Assembly (NCBI GenBank): GCA_002406015.1
Contig: DHMX01000009.1
Coordinates: 1-52,581, forward strand
Direction: 5' to 3'
From: Lachnospiraceae bacterium UBA4631
GTDB taxonomy: Bacteria; Bacillota; Clostridia; Lachnospirales; Lachnospiraceae
Length of the DNA stretch: 52,581 bases
How positions within the stretch are numbered: the stretch's first letter is position 1; each line of letters begins with the position of its first letter. The notes beneath the pieces were generated by a model. That model did not search any database. It saw nothing but the letters and a program-made list of their open reading frames with translations, and had not been told where the DNA came from. A program made the position numbers and the translations under genes. This document shows, piece after piece, positions 52,567 to 52,581 of the stretch.

Positions 52567-52581
52567 TGTAGCATCTTTTAA

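Overview
The window looks like a chromosomal segment of a low-GC, spore-forming, anaerobic Firmicute, most probably a Lachnospiraceae member. This rests on protein character: CotF-like spore coat proteins, SigH, HydE/HydG/HydF maturases, NfnAB, GlnRS, HrcA/CIRCE control of groESL, and several small families common in that group. No rRNA is present to confirm it. Almost all genes are on the + strand. Minus-strand items are two coat-like genes, a phosphofructokinase, a DUF6062 gene and three tRNAs. I see no prophage, IS element or CRISPR.

Layout. 1-880: the tail of an unknown gene, then a PIN-domain toxin-antitoxin pair with its own promoter and terminator. 1.1-8.1 kb: a degenerate HD-GYP-like protein, DUF5662, dnaE overlapping a SpoU methyltransferase, and degV. 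8.2-14.8 kb: gltBD behind a leader with an inverted repeat on its promoter and a terminator-like hairpin, ending in a long hairpin and a GC-rich 71-bp tandem repeat array. 14.8-20.2 kb: two small coat-like genes, a GH3 beta-glucosidase, and a divergent pair (PPi-type phosphofructokinase and DUF2156) sharing a palindromic promoter region. 20.3-24 kb: phosphoglucomutase and glmS. 24-27.7 kb: an LCP-family wall ligase, an alpha/beta hydrolase, a GH25 muramidase, then tRNA-Val and tRNA-Met.

28-33.4 kb: ispF with a cysteine-rich tail, hydE-hydG-hydF and a GNAT gene. 33.4-39.2 kb: the cysS-mrnC-rlmB-sigH cluster and a YfhO membrane protein. 39.2-42.9 kb: tRNA-Thr, glnS, DUF2225 and DUF6062. 43-46.6 kb: CIRCE-groESL, a small HExxH/zinc-ribbon protein, and an HTH protein fused to an apparently dead KDPG-aldolase fold. 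46.6-52.6 kb: thyA-folA, nfnAB, a DUF6106-like protein and guaB.

Metabolically the window joins ammonia assimilation (GltBD), hexose and amino-sugar flow (PFK, PGM, GlmS), envelope assembly (LCP, GH25, YfhO), [FeFe]-hydrogenase maturation, flavin-based electron bifurcation (NfnAB), thymidylate and GMP synthesis, and tRNA/rRNA maturation. The items that most merit follow-up are the HTH-aldolase pseudoenzyme, the structured 71-bp repeat array, the shared palindrome between pfp and DUF2156, the gltB leader, and the IspF cysteine tail.
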